Part shown: piece after piece, positions 7,822-11,287 of the stretch
Layout of the letters: every line of letters starts with the position of its first letter
How positions within the stretch are numbered: position 1 is the first letter of the stretch
Source of the DNA: Bacilli bacterium
Lineage (GTDB): Bacteria; Bacillota_I; Bacilli_A; RF39; UBA660
Assembly: GCA_029004695.1 (NCBI GenBank)
Contig: JAQVZB010000034.1
Coordinates: 1-11,287, forward strand
DNA length: 11,287 nucleotides
Direction of reading: 5' to 3'
Position numbers and translations under genes: made by a program
Notes under the pieces: model-generated
The model's input: the letters and a program-made list of their open reading frames with translations, nothing else
Database searches by the model: none
Told to the model about the DNA's origin: nothing

Positions 7822-7825
7822 AAAA

Positions 7826-9106
7826 ATGATCGATATAAAATTAATAAGAGAAAATAAAGATAAGGTCAAAGAAAATATCAAGAAGAAATTCCAAAATGAT
7901 AAATTATCTTTAGTAGATGAAATATATAATTTAGATTTAAAATATCGTGAGATTAAACAAAAAGCTGATAATTTAAGAAGTGATAAAAATAAAACTAGTG
8001 ATAAAATTGGTTCTTATATGCGTGATAAAAAAATTGAAGAAGCAAATAAATTAAAAGATCTGGTTCAAAATTATAATGATGAAATAGCATCATTAGAAAA
8101 AGAAGAAATAAAATTAGAACAAGATATTAGAAATAAAATGATGTTAATTCCGCAAATAATTCATGACTCAGTTCCGTTAGGTAAAGATGATACGGAAAAT
8201 GTTGAAATTGAAAGATTTGGAGAACCTATAATACCTAAATATGAAGTACCTCATCATGCAGATATTTTAGAAAGTATTTCGGGACTTGATAAAGAATCAT
8301 CAGGTCGAACTAGCGGATCAGGATTTTATTATTTAATTGGTGATGCAGCTAGATTACATTCGGCTATGCTTAGTTATGCTAGAGATTTTATGATTGATAA
8401 AGGATTTACTTATTGTATTCCTCCTTTTATGATTCGTTCTGATGTCGTAACTGGAGTTATGTCATTTACGGAAATGGAAAATATGATGTATAAAATAGCA
8501 AATGAAGATTTATATTTAATTGGTACTAGTGAACACTCAGTCATAGGAAGATATAAAGATCAAATAATTAAAGAAGAGAGTCTTCCGATAACAATTACTT
8601 CATATTCACCATGTTTTAGAAAAGAAGTAGGAGCTCATGGGATAGAAGAAAGAGGAATATATCGAGTCCATCAATTTGAAAAACAAGAAATGGTAGTTCT
8701 TTGTAAAGAAGAAAATCATTTTGATTGGTATAACAAGATGTGGTCTTATACAGTTGAGTTTTTTAGAAGCTTAGATGTTCCCGTTAGAACTTTAGAATGT
8801 TGTTCTGGTGATTTAGCTGATTTAAAAGTAAAATCATGTGATGTTGAAGCGTGGAGTCCAAGACAACAAAAATATTTTGAAGTAGGTTCATGTTCAACTT
8901 TGGGCGATGCTCAAGCAAGAAGACTGGGAATTAGAACAAAAACTGATCAAGGTACAAAATATGTTTACACTCTTAATAATACACTTTTAGCTACTCCAAG
9001 AGGATTAATTGCCTTTTTAGAAAACAATATAAATGAAGATGGTAGTATTAATATTCCTATAGCTTTAAGGCCTTATATGGGAGGAAAAGAAATAATTAAG
9101 CCATAA
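7826..9106 (+). CDS. serS: Serine--tRNA ligase
   Basis: This class II synthetase charges tRNA-Ser in the cytosol. Its 426 residues match the bacterial family. An N-terminal charged coiled-coil arm (about 30-105) would grip the long variable arm of tRNA-Ser. The catalytic core follows with the TxE serine-site motif in GTSEHS (233-238), motif 2 CFRKEVGAHGIEERGIYRVHQFEKQEM (263-289 region, Arg265), and motif 3 around ATPRGLIAFLEN (389-400, Arg392). The segment 324-361 (ECCSGDLADLK to STLGDAQ) and motif 3 differ from the common bacterial TGD...LAVGRT forms, suggesting a divergent branch. It is controlled by the serine T-box upstream. The ATG is preceded only by a GA-rich run (AGAAAGAAGATG), not a clear Shine-Dalgarno. 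No convincing terminator follows. Confidence 0.96.
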   Translation: MIDIKLIRENKDKVKENIKKKFQNDKLSLVDEIYNLDLKYREIKQKADNLRSDKNKTSDKIGSYMRDKKIEEANKLKDLVQNYNDEIASLEKEEIKLEQDIRNKMMLIPQIIHDSVPLGKDDTENVEIERFGEPIIPKYEVPHHADILESISGLDKESSGRTSGSGFYYLIGDAARLHSAMLSYARDFMIDKGFTYCIPPFMIRSDVVTGVMSFTEMENMMYKIANEDLYLIGTSEHSVIGRYKDQIIKEESLPITITSYSPCFRKEVGAHGIEERGIYRVHQFEKQEMVVLCKEENHFDWYNKMWSYTVEFFRSLDVPVRTLECCSGDLADLKVKSCDVEAWSPRQQKYFEVGSCSTLGDAQARRLGIRTKTDQGTKYVYTLNNTLLATPRGLIAFLENNINEDGSINIPIALRPYMGGKEIIKP

Positions 9107-9141
9107 AAAAATCATGAAATGGAATATTTTTATTGTACGCA

Positions 9142-9159
9142 ATGCAAAATTACTTGCAT
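9142..9159. promoter_or_regulatory. Palindrome over the -35 box, candidate operator
   Basis: ATGCAA (9142-9147) and TTGCAT (9154-9159) are perfect inverted half-sites separated by 6 nt. The right half is also the -35 element of the ligase promoter, the position expected for a repressor site. No T run follows, so it does not look like a terminator. No regulator gene is in the window; its role is inferred. Confidence 0.4.
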
Positions 9160-9181
9160 AATGGAAAAAAATATGTATAAT
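9154..9181 (+). promoter_or_regulatory. Promoter of the acyl-CoA ligase-like gene
   Basis: TTGCAT (9154-9159), a 16-nt spacer and a perfect TATAAT (9176-9181) precede the gene. The predicted start is near 9188, about 20 nt before the ATG at 9209. This promoter is why the longer in-frame start at 9119 is not used. Confidence 0.72.
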
Positions 9182-9208
9182 AGTAGCATTGAATGGGGGA
9201 AAAGAGCT

Positions 9209-10960
9209 ATGATTAAAAATAAGCCTTCTGAAATGATGGTTTGGAAAAAATATTATAATGAGGAAGCTAAAAATATAGAATTTCCTAAAACGACAGTATA
9301 TAATTTAGTATATGATATAAATAAGAATAATAAGGATAGTATTGCTATTTCTTATGGAGATAATGATATTTGTTATGGTCAATTTTTTGATAAAGTTGAA
9401 GAAGTAAAAGAATCATTAAAAAACAAAGTTAAACCTGGTGAAATAATAACAGTAGCTTCACTTAATACGCCTGAACTAATTTATTTATTTTATGCTTTAG
9501 GTGAACTTCACGCAATAACTAATATGATAGATCCTCGAACAAGTTATCAAGGTATTCTTGATTATATTAAAGAAGCAGATTCTAGTAAATTATTGGTAAT
9601 CAATTTATTTAATGATAAATTAAAAGAAATTACAAAAGATTCTAATGTTAATGAAATAATAAATGTTTCATTAAGAAATTCAGCCAAAAAATTACCGTTT
9701 AAAGTTTCTTTAATCAGCATATTAACTGATATAAAAAAAGAATTACAATATCGAGACGAACATCATATTGATTTTGAAGACTATTTAAAAAAAGAAGGAA
9801 ATATTGATAATAGTTTGTATGATTATAATTATAAAGAAGATTTGCCTTTAACAATAGTTCATACTGGAGGAACCACAGGTGTTCCTAAAGGAGTATTATT
9901 ATCTCATGACGGATATAATGCAATGGCATGGCAATATAAATATTCAGGGATTAATTTACAAGCACATCATAGTTTTATGAATATGATGCCACCATTTTTA
10001 GCTTATGGTTCAGATATGTTTCATATGCCTTTTGTTATAGGGATGAAAGTGGTTTTAGTGCCATTATTTGATGCTAATAAATTTGATCAATTAATTCATA
10101 AATATAAACCTAATCATTTTGCTGGAGTTCCAAACCATATGATGAATTTAACAAAAAGTAAATTATTAAATAATAAAGATTTATCTTATATAATAACAGC
10201 AGCATCTGGCGGTGATGGAATAACTTGTCAAAATCATCAAAAAGCCAATGAATTTTTAATAAATAGGGGAGCTAAAAATGGAGTTAGTTCTGGATATGCA
10301 CTTTCGGAAGTTAATTCAATATTTAGTGTTTGTGTTAATGAAAATGTTAAATATGGAAGTGCAGGATTTCCTGTGCCAGGAGCAAATGTCGGAATTTTTG
10401 ATGAAAATAATAATGAACTTGGTTTTAATGAGATAGGTCAAATATGTATAAATACTCCTACTCAAATGATAGGTTATTATGAAAATGAAGCTGAAACAGA
10501 AAAGGTATTAAAAATCCACAATGATGGTAAGACTTGGGTACATACAGGAGATTTGGGATATATAGACGAAGATGGTTTTGTTTGGATTACTGATAGAATA
10601 AAAAATGTAATCGTAAGATTTGATGGATTTAAATTATATCCGAGTAAGATAGAAGAAGTAATCAATTCCCATTATGCAGTAGAAAATTCTAAAGTGGTTG
10701 GCATTATTGATTGTAATTATGATCAAGGTGAATTACCAATGGCATATATTAAATTAAAACCAGAATATGTCGAAATAGAATCCAAAATTTTAGCTGATAT
10801 TAAAAACATATGTGAATCAAGATTACCTGAATATTTTTTGCCCGTTGATTATAAAATCAAAGATTCTTTTCCACTTACCCCAATTGGTAAAGTAGATGTT
10901 ATGAGATTAAAAAATGAAGATATAAATAAAAAAGTTTTAATAAAATCTAAAAAATATTAA
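9209..10960 (+). CDS. AMP-forming acyl-CoA synthetase-like enzyme
   Basis: This ANL-superfamily enzyme would activate a carboxylic acid as acyl-AMP and pass it to CoA or another thiol. Numbered from the chosen start (583 residues), it has the phosphate loop TGGTTGVPKG (219-228), YALSE (363-367) in the A5 position, TGD (446-448), the hinge region DRIKNVIVRFDGFKLYP (462-478) and the catalytic Lys561 in PLTPIGKVD. There are no thioesterase, carrier or transmembrane domains. The acid substrate cannot be deduced; a fatty or other acyl acid is possible. The ATG at 9209 has GGGGGA 8 nt upstream and follows a good promoter. An in-frame ATG at 9119 would add 30 residues encoded by the promoter itself. 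A palindrome over the -35 hints at repression. A hairpin terminator overlaps its stop. Confidence 0.88.
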   Translation: MIKNKPSEMMVWKKYYNEEAKNIEFPKTTVYNLVYDINKNNKDSIAISYGDNDICYGQFFDKVEEVKESLKNKVKPGEIITVASLNTPELIYLFYALGELHAITNMIDPRTSYQGILDYIKEADSSKLLVINLFNDKLKEITKDSNVNEIINVSLRNSAKKLPFKVSLISILTDIKKELQYRDEHHIDFEDYLKKEGNIDNSLYDYNYKEDLPLTIVHTGGTTGVPKGVLLSHDGYNAMAWQYKYSGINLQAHHSFMNMMPPFLAYGSDMFHMPFVIGMKVVLVPLFDANKFDQLIHKYKPNHFAGVPNHMMNLTKSKLLNNKDLSYIITAASGGDGITCQNHQKANEFLINRGAKNGVSSGYALSEVNSIFSVCVNENVKYGSAGFPVPGANVGIFDENNNELGFNEIGQICINTPTQMIGYYENEAETEKVLKIHNDGKTWVHTGDLGYIDEDGFVWITDRIKNVIVRFDGFKLYPSKIEEVINSHYAVENSKVVGIIDCNYDQGELPMAYIKLKPEYVEIESKILADIKNICESRLPEYFLPVDYKIKDSFPLTPIGKVDVMRLKNEDINKKVLIKSKKY

Positions 10961-10972
10961 AACTTTTTTATT
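10925..10972. terminator. 18-bp perfect hairpin terminator over the ligase stop codon
   Basis: Arms 10925-10942 and 10955-10972 are exact reverse complements with a 12-nt loop. The left arm lies in the last ligase codons and the right arm spans its TAA stop and a T6 tract. The stem is nearly all A-T with one G-C pair. The A6/T6 symmetry would suit termination from both sides, including the transposase remnant on the other strand. Confidence 0.75.
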
Positions 10973-11041
10973 GTGTATATTTGTAAATGATGTGAAACAA
11001 TAAAGATAAAGAAATAATTCGATTTTATATTGAGTTATTTT
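10973..11041. mobile_element. Presumed terminal segment of the insertion sequence
   Basis: This non-coding AT-rich stretch lies between the ligase hairpin and the transposase stop and should contain one IS end. TGTGTATATTTG starting at 10972 has the TGT opening seen in many IS481 inverted repeats. The partner end is outside the window, so the boundary and any target duplication cannot be confirmed. Confidence 0.35.
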
Positions 11042-11287
11042 TTAATTGCTATATTTTAATTCTAATTTTTTTTTATGTTCAAGTGGTGTTTTATAATTTA
11101 AAACTGCCATAGGGATATTATTTGATCTTTTTAAATATAATTTTGCTTGATATCTTAAATCATTCAAAGAGTAAAATTTAAGATAATTGTAAAATCTTTC
11201 ATTATCACTTCTGTGAACTTCTTTCAATTTTTCCGTTGTGTCTTGGGGTTCTCGGCCTTATTTTATGGTGGTTCGCTGGGTGTCTGG
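11042..11287 (-). pseudogene. 3' end of an IS481-like DDE transposase, frameshifted
   Basis: On the minus strand the window edge enters a DDE integrase-core transposase. From the edge to 11217 it reads NHHKIRPRTPRHNGKIERS; the Glu of NGKIE (11223-11225) fits the last DDE residue. One frame later it continues HRSDNERFYNYLKFYSLNDL... to NYKTPLEHKKKLE and stops at 11042. Joined, NGKIERS and HRSDNERFY match the continuous NGKVERSHRxD motif of IS481-like elements. One extra T in AGTTCAC (11216/11217) breaks the frame; the upstream frame then meets TGA at 11205-11207. The TTG at 11225 is therefore not a real start. The upstream portion lies beyond the window. IS481 assignment is from motif memory; other rve-core families are possible. 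Confidence 0.8.

Noticed and set aside
9104..9136. Possible serS terminator (AAAAAT ... ATTTTT)
   Set aside because: Only about six A-T pairs around a long loop and no proper T tail; too weak to call.
9119..9208. N-terminal extension of the ligase with CxxC-like cysteines
   Set aside because: This stretch holds a TTGCAT-16-TATAAT promoter and a palindrome, has no Shine-Dalgarno before 9119, and the ATG at 9209 has one. The cysteines are chance codons.
10477..10665. 62-codon open frame on the minus strand within the acyl-CoA ligase gene
   Set aside because: It is antisense to the conserved TGD and hinge motifs of the ligase and has no independent support.
11042..11227. Independent 61-residue minus-strand protein
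   Set aside because: It is the frameshifted C-terminal part of the transposase; the apparent TTG start lies within the conserved NGKIE region of the other frame.

Overview
The window is strongly AT-rich, except for its last ~60 bases. It uses the standard code: TGA stops the SufD-like gene and a small ORF, and Trp is TGG. Gene content (MurC with the Gram-positive ACEY(K/R)RHFL signature, an FtsK/SpoIIIE translocase, a sufCDSU block in the Bacillus order, and a serine T-box before serS) points to a walled, low-GC bacterium of the Bacilli or a neighbouring lineage with a small genome. The species cannot be named from this sequence.

Layout, left to right. (1) 70-2156: an SDR oxidoreductase and murC, 11 nt apart and probably cotranscribed, ending in an A/T-rich hairpin over the murC stop codon. 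(2) 2197-4458: ftsK with its own TTGCAA-17-TATAAT promoter and a perfect 10-bp stem terminator. (3) 4449-7504: the suf operon (sufC, a half-length sufD-like gene, sufS, sufU), with overlapping or nearly touching genes. Its likely promoter begins inside the ftsK terminator stem. The sufB gene that closes this operon in Bacillus is absent. (4) 7491-9106: a promoter, a serine-specific T-box leader (specifier TCT), an unrecognised 27-codon ORF with a strong Shine-Dalgarno, and serS four bases later. (5) 9142-10972: an acyl-CoA ligase-like AMP-forming enzyme with its own promoter, a palindrome over the -35 box, and an 18-bp perfect hairpin over its stop codon. (6) 11042-11287, minus strand: the 3' end of an IS481-like DDE transposase, frameshifted by one extra base and cut by the window edge.

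The core genes are housekeeping: wall precursor synthesis, chromosome segregation, Fe-S cluster assembly and seryl-tRNA charging under tRNA-sensing control. The points that most merit a second look are the reduced SufD with no adjacent sufB, the small ORF between the T-box and serS, the palindrome over the ligase promoter, and the frameshift and base-composition jump in the transposase remnant. I found no phage, CRISPR or toxin-antitoxin system, and no evident wholly new system.
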